In this document: piece after piece, positions 1-9,169 of the stretch | Layout of the letters: every line of letters begins with the position of its first letter | How positions within the stretch are numbered: position 1 is the stretch's first letter | Assembly: GCA_046329515.1 (NCBI GenBank) | Contig: JAXLUM010000002.1 | Coordinates: 434,001 to 498,000, forward strand | DNA: 64,000 nt | Reading direction: 5' to 3' | Source: Bog-950 sp046329515 | Lineage (GTDB): Bacteria > Bacteroidota > Bacteroidia > Chitinophagales > LD1 | Position numbers and translations under genes: made by a program | Notes under the pieces: generated by a model | Seen by the model: only the letters and a program-made list of their open reading frames with translations | Database searches by the model: none | Told to the model about the DNA's origin: nothing

Positions 1-1
1 G

Positions 2-274
2 GTATTCGGTTTTATTCTGGGCTTTATGATTGTTCAGGATAGCTCTAAGCAACTGCAAGGCGAAGATGCTATAAAAGAAGCCCGGCGCGCCCGCGTACTG
101 CAACATATAAGCCGTATGGTAGGTACTTACATTGCTACGGTTACGGCTTTTCTGGTAGTGAATGTAAAAAATGTTAACCCCGCATGGTTACCGTGGTTGC
201 TGCCAACCTTTGTGGGCACGCCTTTCATCACCTATTGGAGTGTGAAATGGAGAAAGAAACTGGCAAAGGCTTAG
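2..274 (+). CDS. C-terminal part of a membrane protein (DUF2306-like), cut by the window edge
   Basis: The reading frame is open from base 2 with no start required, so only the last ~90 residues are in the window. Two hydrophobic segments are visible: one at the very edge (VFGFILGFMIV) and one around MVGTYIATVTAFLVVN, followed by WLPWLLPTFVGTPFITYW and a basic tail. The RMVGTYIA...LLPTFVGTP pattern resembles the end of DUF2306-type predicted membrane proteins common in Bacteroidota. The family match is recall-based and the function is unknown. An internal ATG at 26 exists but would remove part of a membrane segment. Confidence 0.55.
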   Translation, partial: VFGFILGFMIVQDSSKQLQGEDAIKEARRARVLQHISRMVGTYIATVTAFLVVNVKNVNPAWLPWLLPTFVGTPFITYWSVKWRKKLAKA

Positions 275-317
275 TTTCGTTAGAAAGGTTAATCTTCTAT
301 TTTCGTCTGATATAAAA

Positions 318-779
318 ATGCATATGATGCGGATACTGCTTTTTTGCCTTGTTAGCTTAATTACCATTGGCAGCTCGGCCCAAACACCTAAACCCGTTAA
401 ATGGGCTTACAGCGTTAAGGCCACCGGAAAAGGAACATATACCATAACCTTTACTGCTACTATGGAACCCAAGTGGCATACTTATTCGCAGTTTTTAGCG
501 GAAGGCGGCCCAATACCAACCTCCGTTACTTTTGATAAAGAAAACAAAGACGTTACCGTTAATGGAAAGCCAACTGAAAGCGGGCCCAAAATGCACGATG
601 GGTTTGACGCAATCTTTGGTATGAGCCTGAAGTATTATGAAGAAAAAATGGTGATTGAACAGCAGCTTACCGTAACAAAAGATACCAAGGTTAAAGTAAT
701 GGTGGAAAGTATGGCCTGCGATGACCATCAGTGCCTGCCGCCGGAAACCACTACCTTTGAAATTGAATTAAAAAAGTAA
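318..779 (+). CDS. Secreted stand-alone DsbD alpha-like domain protein
   Basis: A 153-residue protein with a signal peptide (hydrophobic core LLFCLVSLITIGSSAQ). The rest matches the N-terminal periplasmic domain of DsbD: an immunoglobulin-like fold protein ending in a MACDDHQCLPP motif with cysteines C134 and C139. In DsbD this domain passes electrons from the thioredoxin domain to periplasmic partners. It lies 33 bp upstream of full-length dsbD, and both share the order PVKW...WHTYS...GGP(I/V)PT...C-x4-CLPP, so it looks like a tandem duplicate of the DsbD N-terminus. It is probably co-transcribed with dsbD. Three ATGs (318, 324, 327) could start it. Confidence 0.75.
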   Translation: MHMMRILLFCLVSLITIGSSAQTPKPVKWAYSVKATGKGTYTITFTATMEPKWHTYSQFLAEGGPIPTSVTFDKENKDVTVNGKPTESGPKMHDGFDAIFGMSLKYYEEKMVIEQQLTVTKDTKVKVMVESMACDDHQCLPPETTTFEIELKK

Positions 780-812
780 CCGCATTTTATACCCTACACC
801 CCTAAGCGCTTA

Positions 813-2864
813 ATGAAAAAGCTTGTTTCTATTGTTTTAGGTTTCACACTTCTTGCCCTGCTGGGTAATGCTCAGCCCGTTAAGCCGGTAAAATGGACAT
901 GGAAAGCCGAGGTTATGGAACCCGGCATGTATAAGCTGATATTTAGTGCTACAATAGATGCCCCCTGGCATACCTACTCCTTATATATTGGCGATGGTGG
1001 GCCCGTACCTACAGCCGTGGTTTTTGATAAGAATAAAGATGTGGCGCTTAAAGGCAAGGCTATTGAAAGTGGCGCAAAAGTTTACGACGAGCACGACCCT
1101 GTATTTGATATGCGCCTGAAATGGTTCGAGAAATCGATGACCATTGAACAAAAGATTAAAGTAAAGCGCGACACCAAACTGACGGGCCACCTGGAATTTA
1201 TGGCCTGCAATGACAAAGAGTGCCTGCCGCCTGATTATGACCTTAGCTTTGAGTTTAACTTAAAGGGCGGTGGCTCAGTTGAAGTAGCCGGTGATACTGA
1301 CCTTGTAGAAGTGGGTAGCGTTAAGCCCGTTGATACGGCAGGTAACTTAAAAATTGATACTAACTCAAAAGCAAGTACTGCTATAACAGGCCCTTGCGAT
1401 TATGGCAAAAACGGTTTTGATGCCAACCACTACGGAACACCTTATAAAGACTGCGGCAAGCAAATTGAAACCGTAACCATATGGGATGCCATATTACAAG
1501 GTTTACTGTGGGGCCTTATTGCAGTGTTTATGCCTTGTGTGTTTCCAATGATTCCCCTTACGGTTAGCTTTTTTACCAAGCGTGCCGAAAGCAAAGCCAA
1601 AGGCATAATGGAATCTATGGCGTACGCTTTCTTCATCGTTCTTATTTACTTCTTGTTCTCTACTCCTTTTGTGTTCTTCGGTGCATCGCAGGATTCGCTG
1701 AATATTTTTGCCACAGACCCTTACCTGAACATCGGCTTCTTTGTGGTGTTCGTAGTATTTGCGTTCTCCTTCTTTGGCTTCTATGATATTTCGCTACCCA
1801 ACTTTATAGTTAACAGAACCGATTCTGCGTCCAACACCGGTGGTATTGTGGGTGTATTTTTTATGGCGCTTACGTTGGTGCTTATTTCATTTTCATGCAC
1901 AGGGCCTTTATTGGCTAACTTAATTGGCAATGCAGCTGCAGGTGCAGGGGGCAAAACTCGCCTTATGGTTGGGTTCACTTCTTTCGGTTTTGCTATGGCC
2001 TTGCCTTTTGCGTTGTTCTCGCTCTTTCCGCAATGGATGAAAAAGCTGCCGCGTTCAGGTGGTTGGATGAATACGTTTAAAGTGGTGCTGGGCTTTGTTG
2101 AATTAATACTTGCCTTTAAATATTTAGCCAATGCCGATAACGTAAAGCAATGGGGCTTTATGAAGCGCGAAGTGTTTTTAAGTGCCTGGGCAGTGCTGGG
2201 CTTTGCCCTGTTTCTTTACCTGGTGGGTGTTTATCGCTTTGCTAAAGAACATGGTGATGATAAAAAGAGCATAGGCCGATATGCCGTTGCTTTAGTAGCA
2301 TTAGCATTTAGTATTTATTCTGCTTACGGCATGTATTGCAATGCAGTGCCTTTGTTTAGTGGTTTCCCTCCGCCAATGGAATATTCCAATTGTAAGGAGT
2401 GCGGAAAAACTGATGATAATTCTATAAAAATTTACCGTGACTACTGCGAGGCGTTTGCTGCTGCAAAACGGGAAAACAAAGCGGTAATGATTGACTTTAC
2501 CGGCTGGGCCTGTATTAACTGCCGCAAGATGGAAGAAAACGTATGGACCAACCCTGAAGTGTTTAAAGCGCTGAACGAGAAATATATCCTGTTGTCGTTA
2601 TATGTTGATGACCGCCAGGCATTACCTGAAAACGAACGTTACCATTCCAAACTATTAGCGAAGGACATTAAAACAGTAGGCAACAAATGGAGTGATTTGG
2701 AGAACACCTGTTTTGGTCAACCAAGCCAACCTTACTACGCTTTAGTTAGTGCCGATGAGCGTTTATTGAATGACCCAAGGGGTTATACGCCGGATGTAAA
2801 AGAATACCTGAACTGGCTGGAGTGTGGTTACCAGGCTAACCTGGAACTACAGAGCAAAAAATAG
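813..2864 (+). CDS. dsbD: Thiol:disulfide interchange protein DsbD
   Basis: A 683-residue three-domain electron shuttle carrying reducing power from cytoplasmic thioredoxin to the periplasm. Residues ~20-150 form the alpha domain with the redox pair C132/C137. Residues ~215-530 form the multi-span membrane core with C242 (in MPCVFPM) and C362 (in SFSCTGPL), the conserved membrane pair. Residues ~545-683 form the thioredoxin-like domain with the motif WACINCRK (C567/C570). A signal peptide precedes the alpha domain. All six expected cysteines are present. The likely role is supply of electrons for cytochrome c maturation or disulfide repair; the partner 33 bp upstream is a duplicate of the alpha domain. 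Confidence 0.93.
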   Translation: MKKLVSIVLGFTLLALLGNAQPVKPVKWTWKAEVMEPGMYKLIFSATIDAPWHTYSLYIGDGGPVPTAVVFDKNKDVALKGKAIESGAKVYDEHDPVFDMRLKWFEKSMTIEQKIKVKRDTKLTGHLEFMACNDKECLPPDYDLSFEFNLKGGGSVEVAGDTDLVEVGSVKPVDTAGNLKIDTNSKASTAITGPCDYGKNGFDANHYGTPYKDCGKQIETVTIWDAILQGLLWGLIAVFMPCVFPMIPLTVSFFTKRAESKAKGIMESMAYAFFIVLIYFLFSTPFVFFGASQDSLNIFATDPYLNIGFFVVFVVFAFSFFGFYDISLPNFIVNRTDSASNTGGIVGVFFMALTLVLISFSCTGPLLANLIGNAAAGAGGKTRLMVGFTSFGFAMALPFALFSLFPQWMKKLPRSGGWMNTFKVVLGFVELILAFKYLANADNVKQWGFMKREVFLSAWAVLGFALFLYLVGVYRFAKEHGDDKKSIGRYAVALVALAFSIYSAYGMYCNAVPLFSGFPPPMEYSNCKECGKTDDNSIKIYRDYCEAFAAAKRENKAVMIDFTGWACINCRKMEENVWTNPEVFKALNEKYILLSLYVDDRQALPENERYHSKLLAKDIKTVGNKWSDLENTCFGQPSQPYYALVSADERLLNDPRGYTPDVKEYLNWLECGYQANLELQSKK

Positions 2865-2866
2865 TT

Positions 2867-4663
2867 CTAAGCAATTACGGTTATAGGGAAGGTAATACGG
2901 AATACTGTTCCGCCCTGCGTGTTTTCGTCTATACTTATTTTACCGTTCATCGTTTCTACAATTTTACGGCAAATAGCTAAGCCAATTCCGCTACCGCTAT
3001 ATTCCTGCGAGGTGTGCAGGCGTTTGAATATTTCAAACACTCTTTCGCGGAATTGTTCCGGAATACCAATACCATTATCACTTATACTTATCTCCAACTC
3101 GCTGGCCCGGTATGCGCATTTAACCTTAACCGTAGGTTGGGCATTCTGATTGTATTTAATACCGTTGCCAATAATATTCTGGAACAACTGTAACATCATC
3201 GTTCTGTCGGCAATAATTTCCGGTAAATCAGAAGATATAATTAAAGCATTCTTATCCTTCAAAAGCATTTCAAGGTTAAGCTTAACCTCGTCTACCACGC
3301 TCTGTATCTTCACCTTTTCCATGCGCGGGTTGGCATCTACTTTAGCCAAACGCAGCAGGTCGACAATAAGCTGCTCCATGCGTTTAGCGCCATCCAGTGC
3401 AAAACTTATAAACTCTTCCTGTTGCGCGGTAATACTTCCGTTAATGCTCTTCTTAAGTAAACCCATGTAAGAAGAAATCATTCGCAAAGGCTCGCGCAAG
3501 TCATGCGAAGCCACATGCGCAAACTGCTTTAACTCATTATTAGAGCGCTCCAGTTTTACCACATAATGGCGTATCTCTTCATTCTTTAAGCGCAACAGTG
3601 TGGCTTCTTTTTCTTTCTGCTCTGTTTCAAATTCTTTTTTGGCGCGGGTAAGTGCATTTGTTTTTTCTACATCATAGAAAAACTTAAGGCTCTCGGTGTA
3701 TTTGCGCTGGTAGTTAAAGGCGTTTTTGTAATCTTCTAAATCCCCCAGCACCCGGCCAAGTAATTGATAAATATTACTCAGTTCACGTTTGTTATCCAAT
3801 TGCAGAAACAGCTCTTCTGCTTCCTGTAACAAACGTACCCCTTCCTCTTTTTTATCATTTTCAAACAGCGTTTCGCCCATGTTGGTTTTCACCATGGCCG
3901 TTTCGTACGCCATTTTATTTTCTTCATAATACACCAGGGCCTCGCCCAGGTATTTGAAGGCTTCATCCATTTTTTTAACGCGCAGGTGAAGTATCCCTAG
4001 GTTAGCCCGTGTTAAGGCCAGGCTGTATGCATCATTGGTGCGGGTATCCAGTTCAAGCGCCTTAAACAAATAATCAATGGCGGTTAGGTAATCCTTCTTG
4101 GCTTCAAATACACCTGCATAGGCTACATAACACTTCGATAACTTGAAATACTGTTTTAGCTGAGAGTATATTTCTATGGACTTTAGCAAATACTCTTCCG
4201 ATGTAATATTTAAAGCAGTAGTACTTAAAAGCAGGGATACGTTGTAGTAGAAAGAAGCTAAAAACCCTTTTTCCCTATCGTTTAGTTGCGTCTTCGATTC
4301 CAGGTGCTTAAGGCCCTTCATATAGGCCTCCTGGGCCGAAAACAACTCCCCCTTTAACTGGTATGAGTTGCCCAGGGTCATATAAATTTTATACGACACA
4401 TCACTTATATCATCTTCATCAAGCTTCTCTAAAACACTGTTACAAATTTCTATAGCCTTTTCATAATCGTTTTCTACCAAACAATAATGAAAAGCCAATA
4501 CGTAACTGGAGTATGCAAGGTGCAGCGCATTACCCTCCGCCTCCGCAAGGCGCATGGCCTTTTGCGCTATGGGTAAACCTTCAGGGCTGCGGCGCTCTAT
4601 GTATTGCTCCGCATCCTGTATTAATTGTTCTATGTTCAGTTCTTCATCCGTTACTATGTGCAT
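2867..4663 (-). CDS. Cytoplasmic TPR-repeat sensor histidine kinase
   Basis: A 598-residue kinase without membrane segments or signal peptide. Residues ~1-330 are tetratricopeptide-like helical repeats; ~340-385 is a coiled coil rich in E/K; the HisKA domain has the H-box SHDLREPL with phospho-acceptor H387; the C-terminal HATPase domain shows an N box, DNGIGIPEQF and SGSGIGLAICRKIV. It is therefore a soluble sensor, presumably reading an intracellular signal through the TPR part. No response regulator or output domain is adjacent, so it is an orphan kinase. ATG at 4663 is preferred to the GTG two codons upstream at 4669. It ends 2 bp from dsbD, convergently. Confidence 0.85.
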   Translation of the reverse strand: MHIVTDEELNIEQLIQDAEQYIERRSPEGLPIAQKAMRLAEAEGNALHLAYSSYVLAFHYCLVENDYEKAIEICNSVLEKLDEDDISDVSYKIYMTLGNSYQLKGELFSAQEAYMKGLKHLESKTQLNDREKGFLASFYYNVSLLLSTTALNITSEEYLLKSIEIYSQLKQYFKLSKCYVAYAGVFEAKKDYLTAIDYLFKALELDTRTNDAYSLALTRANLGILHLRVKKMDEAFKYLGEALVYYEENKMAYETAMVKTNMGETLFENDKKEEGVRLLQEAEELFLQLDNKRELSNIYQLLGRVLGDLEDYKNAFNYQRKYTESLKFFYDVEKTNALTRAKKEFETEQKEKEATLLRLKNEEIRHYVVKLERSNNELKQFAHVASHDLREPLRMISSYMGLLKKSINGSITAQQEEFISFALDGAKRMEQLIVDLLRLAKVDANPRMEKVKIQSVVDEVKLNLEMLLKDKNALIISSDLPEIIADRTMMLQLFQNIIGNGIKYNQNAQPTVKVKCAYRASELEISISDNGIGIPEQFRERVFEIFKRLHTSQEYSGSGIGLAICRKIVETMNGKISIDENTQGGTVFRITFPITVIA

Positions 4664-4837
4664 ACACACTACGGGTTGTACTTAACAACTTACGTAAAAG
4701 GTGCCCTAAGGGTTTCGCCAGCAGTTGTTAATTCTCTGCCTCAACACTTTATTTTGGGGCAAGTAGATGTTTAAAAGCACATGAAACCGTTATAGTAAAG
4801 TATGTTATTTTAAGCATAACAATCTACCCGGCATTCA

Positions 4838-6025
4838 ATGGAGACATACTACATTTTAATTGTTCTGTGCTCGCTTATCATCTGTTCATACCTGTTTGAT
4901 ATGGTGTCGCGGGCCATTAGACTGCCTTCAGCGCTTTTGCTCATAGCTACAGGTATTTGCCTCAAGTTCGGCTGCGATTACTACAAGTTAACTATAGGTA
5001 GTGTAGAGGCCATATTACCCGCCTTAGGAACACTTGGCCTTATACTTATAGTACTGGAGGGCGCCTTAGAGTTGCAGTTTACAAAAGACAAAGTCCCGGT
5101 TATTCGAAAATCGTTTTTTGCTGCGCTGTTTATACTGCTTATATCATGGCTGGCCATTACGGGTATTATTCTTCGCATTACCGAAGCGGGTTTAAGAGTT
5201 AGCATGTTGAACGCAGTTCCGTACGCCGTTATTAGTTCAGCTATTGCAATCCCTTCTGTCGCCGGCTTAACTACTCAAAAAAAGGAATTCATCGTGTACG
5301 AATCCTCCTTTTCAGATATATTGGGTATAGTACTTTTTAACTTCCTGTCCGCTAACGAAGAAATTACGGGAACTTCTTTTTTGTTTCTCAGCAGAGATAT
5401 TGTTTTGGTGTTGCTTATAGCAGTACTTTTCAGCTTACTTCTGTTATATATGATGGGGCGCATTTCGCATCACGTAAAGTTTTTCCTGCTCATTGCCATT
5501 TTAATTCTGGTGTATGCGCTTGGCAAAATCTATCATCTTTCTACCCTTGTAATTGTATTGGTATTCGGTTTACTGTTGAATAATGCTGCTTTGGTTCAAT
5601 TTAACTTCTTCAAAAAACATTTCCTGTATGACGGATTAGATGCTGACCTTAAACAATTTTTTAACCTCACTGCGGAGAGCGCGTTTCTAATGCGTACCTT
5701 TTTCTTTATCGTATTCGGATTCACGCTTCAGTTAGCTCTTCTGCAAAACATCTCTACACTATTCACAGGTTTACTCTTCTTTTTAACGCTCGTCTTTATT
5801 CGCTTTATCTACCTCCGCCTTTTTGCAAAAAGCGAGTTATCTCCCGCTCTCTATATAATGCCAAGGGGGCTCATAAGCATCCTGTTGTTCTATAGTATTC
5901 CTGCTCAATTACAAATAGAAGGATTGGGGCAGGCTCCTTTGTTGTTTATTGTTATTGCCACCGCACTTTTTATGACCACCGGTTTACTCTTCATCAAAAA
6001 GCCTGAACAGGAAGCCTCTGCTTAA
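4838..6025 (+). CDS. Cation:proton antiporter (CPA family)
   Basis: A 395-residue polytopic membrane protein with about 10-12 hydrophobic segments. Features typical of Na+(K+)/H+ exchangers are visible: LPSALLLIATGI near the start, GLILIVLEGALEL, and a central charged site in ESSFSDILGIVLFN corresponding to the acidic ion-binding helix. There is no C-terminal RCK/TrkA domain, so no regulatory nucleotide domain is seen. It is followed within 40 bp by an NhaD-type antiporter, which suggests a small cation/pH homeostasis operon. The exact cation is not deducible. Confidence 0.8.
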   Translation: METYYILIVLCSLIICSYLFDMVSRAIRLPSALLLIATGICLKFGCDYYKLTIGSVEAILPALGTLGLILIVLEGALELQFTKDKVPVIRKSFFAALFILLISWLAITGIILRITEAGLRVSMLNAVPYAVISSAIAIPSVAGLTTQKKEFIVYESSFSDILGIVLFNFLSANEEITGTSFLFLSRDIVLVLLIAVLFSLLLLYMMGRISHHVKFFLLIAILILVYALGKIYHLSTLVIVLVFGLLLNNAALVQFNFFKKHFLYDGLDADLKQFFNLTAESAFLMRTFFFIVFGFTLQLALLQNISTLFTGLLFFLTLVFIRFIYLRLFAKSELSPALYIMPRGLISILLFYSIPAQLQIEGLGQAPLLFIVIATALFMTTGLLFIKKPEQEASA

Positions 6026-6058
6026 TCGCTTTAGAATAACTATTTTCAGGCCGTGAGT

Positions 6059-7255
6059 ATGTTGCAACCTGTAACTGTTTTAGGAATTGACCTGGAGTTT
6101 GTGTTTTTCGCATTAACGCTTGTTGGTGTTGCGCTTTTCCATCATAAAACATTGCAGGTAGCCTTAGGCGGCCTTACTGTAATTTTAGTTTATAAGCTGC
6201 TTACGGGCTTTAATCTTCCGCTTCATCTTTTACACGAGTGGAAGGACCTGTTGAATCTTTTTGGGTTGCTCATAGGGTTTTCAATTTTGGCAAAATACTT
6301 TGAGCATTCCGGCGTGCCAGCCAAGCTACCGCAGTATTTACCTGATGATTGGAAAGGCGGTTTTCTGTTGCTGATATTGGTTTTTATTCTTTCCTCCTTT
6401 CTGGACAATATAGCTGCAGCCATGATAGGTGGCGGAGTTGCACACGTTGTGTTTCGGCGTAAAGTGCATATAGGTTACATAGCCGCAATAGTTGCCGCCA
6501 GTAATGCCGGTGGTAGCGGTAGTGTTTTAGGTGATACCACCACCACTATGATGTGGATTGATGGGGTAAATGCGCTTGATGTTATTCATGCGTATGTTGC
6601 AGCAATTCCGGCACTGATAATCTTTGGCATCATTGCCTCTATACAACAGCACAGGCATCAACCTATTTTAAAAGATGAGATACCCAATGCCCATGTAAGC
6701 TGGCGGCGTTTAGCGACTACTGCATTAATTCTTGGGGGTGCCATCGCAGCTAACATTGTTCTTGAGTTTCCTGCAATTGGGGTGTGGCTTGCCATTTTTA
6801 TAGCTGCCTTATTTATTAAAACAGATTGGCGTGAAGCAATGCACGCGTTGCCCGGTAGTGTTTTCTTATTATGCCTTGTGCTGGCAGCTTCTATGATGCC
6901 TGTAGAACACCTGCCCTCGGCAAGCTGGCAAACAGCATTCGTTCTGGGTTTTGTTTCTGCCGTGTTCGACAATATACCCCTTACTAAACTGGCCTTAACC
7001 CAGGGCGGTTACGATTGGGGCGTATTGGCCTTTAGTGTAGGCTTTGGCGGCAGCATGATTTGGTTTGGCTCAAGCGCCGGTGTAGCCATAAGCAATATGT
7101 ACGGCGAAGCCAAAAGCGTTGCCCAATGGGTTAAAAACGGCTGGCATGTTATACTGGCCTATGTTATTTCGTTTGCCATTTTAATGCTGGTTTTAGGCTG
7201 GCAACCACATGCCCCGCATAAGCAACAAACGCCACCGGCTAATTCGCAACATTAA
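6059..7255 (+). CDS. nhaD: NhaD-type Na+/H+ antiporter
   Basis: A 398-residue inner-membrane protein of the ion-transporter superfamily that includes NhaD, ArsB and citrate carriers. Two related motifs support this: FLDNIAAAMIGGG in the first half and VFDNIPLTKLALTQGG in the second, with conserved aspartates in broken helices, plus GGSGSVLGDTTTTMMW. NhaD exports Na+ in exchange for H+ at alkaline pH. The start was chosen at ATG 6059; a GTG two codons upstream (6053) is possible. It lies 33 bp after the CPA-type antiporter and 2 bp before a Coq4-like gene, so the three probably form one transcript. Confidence 0.82.
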   Translation: MLQPVTVLGIDLEFVFFALTLVGVALFHHKTLQVALGGLTVILVYKLLTGFNLPLHLLHEWKDLLNLFGLLIGFSILAKYFEHSGVPAKLPQYLPDDWKGGFLLLILVFILSSFLDNIAAAMIGGGVAHVVFRRKVHIGYIAAIVAASNAGGSGSVLGDTTTTMMWIDGVNALDVIHAYVAAIPALIIFGIIASIQQHRHQPILKDEIPNAHVSWRRLATTALILGGAIAANIVLEFPAIGVWLAIFIAALFIKTDWREAMHALPGSVFLLCLVLAASMMPVEHLPSASWQTAFVLGFVSAVFDNIPLTKLALTQGGYDWGVLAFSVGFGGSMIWFGSSAGVAISNMYGEAKSVAQWVKNGWHVILAYVISFAILMLVLGWQPHAPHKQQTPPANSQH

Positions 7256-7257
7256 AA

Positions 7258-7845
7258 ATGCTTAGCGCCTCATCCATAAACGATAACACCTTAGTGCGCG
7301 ATGCATTGCACGCTTTTTACACCGAACATAACTTGGGTGAAGATGGTGGCATTAATAAAAACTGGGCAACGTTTAAGGTTGGCCGCTTTTATATCCCTTT
7401 TCCGAATACCTCCAGTAGGAAAAAGGCATTGCTTTGGCACGATATACACCATTTAACAACGGGCTATAATGGTTACTGGGAAGGAGAGATTTCTATATGC
7501 GCATGGGAAGTTGCTTCAAACTGCCGCGGCTATTATGCTGCCTGGTTTCTTGATTTGGGCGGCATGGCTTTAGGAGCATGGCTTTATCCGCGCAAAATGT
7601 TCAATGCTTTTATTCGGGGGCGGCGTACCCATAATCTGTATAGCGGTATACTAACTGCCGATGAGGCTAAAACAATGACATTAGGCGAAGTGCGCCACCT
7701 GCTAAAGCTAAATAAGCATACCAGTGAACCGGCAACCGGCAATGAGATAGCCGCTTTTTTAGGATGGACGAGCCTATCATGGCTAATGTTTGGGTGGCCG
7801 TTTCTGGTGTTGGCCATCTGCTTATATCAAAAGCTTGGGCTATAA
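7258..7845 (+). CDS. Coq4-like protein with HDxxH-x11-E motif
   Basis: A 195-residue protein starting 2 bp after nhaD. Residues 61-77 read HDIHHLTTGYNGYWEGE, an exact fit to the HDxxH-x11-E metal-binding signature of the Coq4 family (H61, D62, H65, E77), in the usual context 'HD..H.ltGY...GE'. Coq4 proteins take part in ubiquinone (coenzyme Q) biosynthesis in eukaryotes and proteobacteria. The C-terminal ~30 residues form a hydrophobic segment (SWLMFGWPFLVLAICLY), suggesting membrane attachment. Bacteroidota normally make menaquinone, so the role here is unclear; the placement in an ion-antiporter operon hints at membrane physiology, which is inference. Confidence 0.68.
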   Translation: MLSASSINDNTLVRDALHAFYTEHNLGEDGGINKNWATFKVGRFYIPFPNTSSRKKALLWHDIHHLTTGYNGYWEGEISICAWEVASNCRGYYAAWFLDLGGMALGAWLYPRKMFNAFIRGRRTHNLYSGILTADEAKTMTLGEVRHLLKLNKHTSEPATGNEIAAFLGWTSLSWLMFGWPFLVLAICLYQKLGL

Positions 7846-7939
7846 CTCGTCCCTTTTTAAGCGCACTCCCACCAGGGTTTGTGAATTGAATTTCTCCCCG
7901 CAGTTCTATAGCAACAGCCTTGTATTTTACCTTTAAAAT

Positions 7940-9106
7940 ATGATACAGGACTTCCTTACCCCGGTAGACAAAGAACAATTATTAGATGGCCGCGAACTGC
8001 ACCCCGGCCAGATAGGTAACTACATTTACATGTTTGATGGCAAGGAGCCTGACCTGCATGAATTTAACATTGCTTTGATAGGTATTTGCGAAGACCGTAA
8101 TAACACGCATAATGTTGGCGCCGCCAAAGGGCCCGACTACATTCGCAAAGAATTTTACAGCCTGTTTATGCCGCCTGTTGACCGCGAGTTCCGTGTAATA
8201 GACCTTGGCAATATACTGCCCGGCGAAACTGTGCGCGATACGTACTTTGCTTTAGCCAGTATAATGATTGAGCTGATTACGCATAAAGTAATACCGGTAA
8301 TTATAGGCGGCAGTCACGATATTATGTATGGCCAGTATTTAGGCTATAAAGACTTGCATACCCTTATAAACGTGGTGAATGTTGATGAACGCGTTGACAT
8401 GCTGGAAACGCCCGGCAGCAATATGGATGCTACCAACTTTGTAATGAAAATTTTAACCCACAGCCCTAACTATCTTTTCAATTACTCGCATGTAGGTTAC
8501 CAAACTTACCTTAACGATAGTAAGGCAGTAGAAACGTTAGAAAGTTTAAATTTTGATTGCCACCGCCTGGGACTTATTCGCGCAAACCTTGAGGAAGTAG
8601 AACCAATATTGCGCGATGCCGATATGCTGGCCATTGATATTTCTGCTATTCGGCAGGCTGATGCCCCAGCGCATGCACAGGCCTCGCCTAACGGTTTTAG
8701 TGGCGAAGAACTCTGCCAGATAACGCGTTACGCAGGCCTTAGCGATAAGCTTACTTCAATAGGCATTTATGAAGTAAACCCGGGTTACGACAACAACCGT
8801 CAAACAGCGCAGCTTTGCGCGCAAATGATATGGTACTTTGTTGAGGGCTACTACAACCGCGCCGGCGACTATCCGGTTACTATGGATGAGCACCTGAAAT
8901 TTACGGTTCACTTAAACCAACTCGACCACGACCTTATTTTTTGGAAGAGCCGCAAAACAGAGCGCTGGTGGATGGAAATACCTGCCACTGATAAAGAAAA
9001 GCACGCCAAGCAGCAACTGGTGCCTTGCTCCATTGCTGATTACGAACGTGCCTGCGAACAGGAATTGCCTGACCGCTGGATGAAGGCCTATACCAAGTTG
9101 GTATAA
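7940..9106 (+). CDS. Arginase/formimidoylglutamase-fold protein with degenerate metal site
   Basis: A 388-residue protein of the ureohydrolase (arginase) family. The first metal motif is intact (IGGSHDIMYG, H126). The second, normally DAHxD, reads DERVD (D149, R151 in place of His, D153). The third, normally DxD, reads DIS (D233, S235 in place of Asp) inside LAIDISAIRQADAPAHA. Loss of two of the six canonical manganese ligands suggests reduced or altered catalysis or a non-enzymatic role. Bacteroidota relatives are usually annotated formimidoylglutamase or arginase. The N-terminal ~80 residues and C-terminal ~70 residues extend beyond the minimal fold. No histidine- or arginine-degradation genes are nearby. 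Confidence 0.72.
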   Translation: MIQDFLTPVDKEQLLDGRELHPGQIGNYIYMFDGKEPDLHEFNIALIGICEDRNNTHNVGAAKGPDYIRKEFYSLFMPPVDREFRVIDLGNILPGETVRDTYFALASIMIELITHKVIPVIIGGSHDIMYGQYLGYKDLHTLINVVNVDERVDMLETPGSNMDATNFVMKILTHSPNYLFNYSHVGYQTYLNDSKAVETLESLNFDCHRLGLIRANLEEVEPILRDADMLAIDISAIRQADAPAHAQASPNGFSGEELCQITRYAGLSDKLTSIGIYEVNPGYDNNRQTAQLCAQMIWYFVEGYYNRAGDYPVTMDEHLKFTVHLNQLDHDLIFWKSRKTERWWMEIPATDKEKHAKQQLVPCSIADYERACEQELPDRWMKAYTKLV

Positions 9107-9169
9107 AGCGATAAAAAGTAAAATTTCTGCGCCGGGTTACCTTTATTGTATAACCGGTATTAACCTATA

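Noticed and set aside
7667..7978. Open frame of 103 codons on the minus strand covering the spacer between the Coq4-like and arginase-like genes
   Set aside because: Mostly antisense to the Coq4-like gene; the spacer part (7846-7939) lacks signals for a separate gene.
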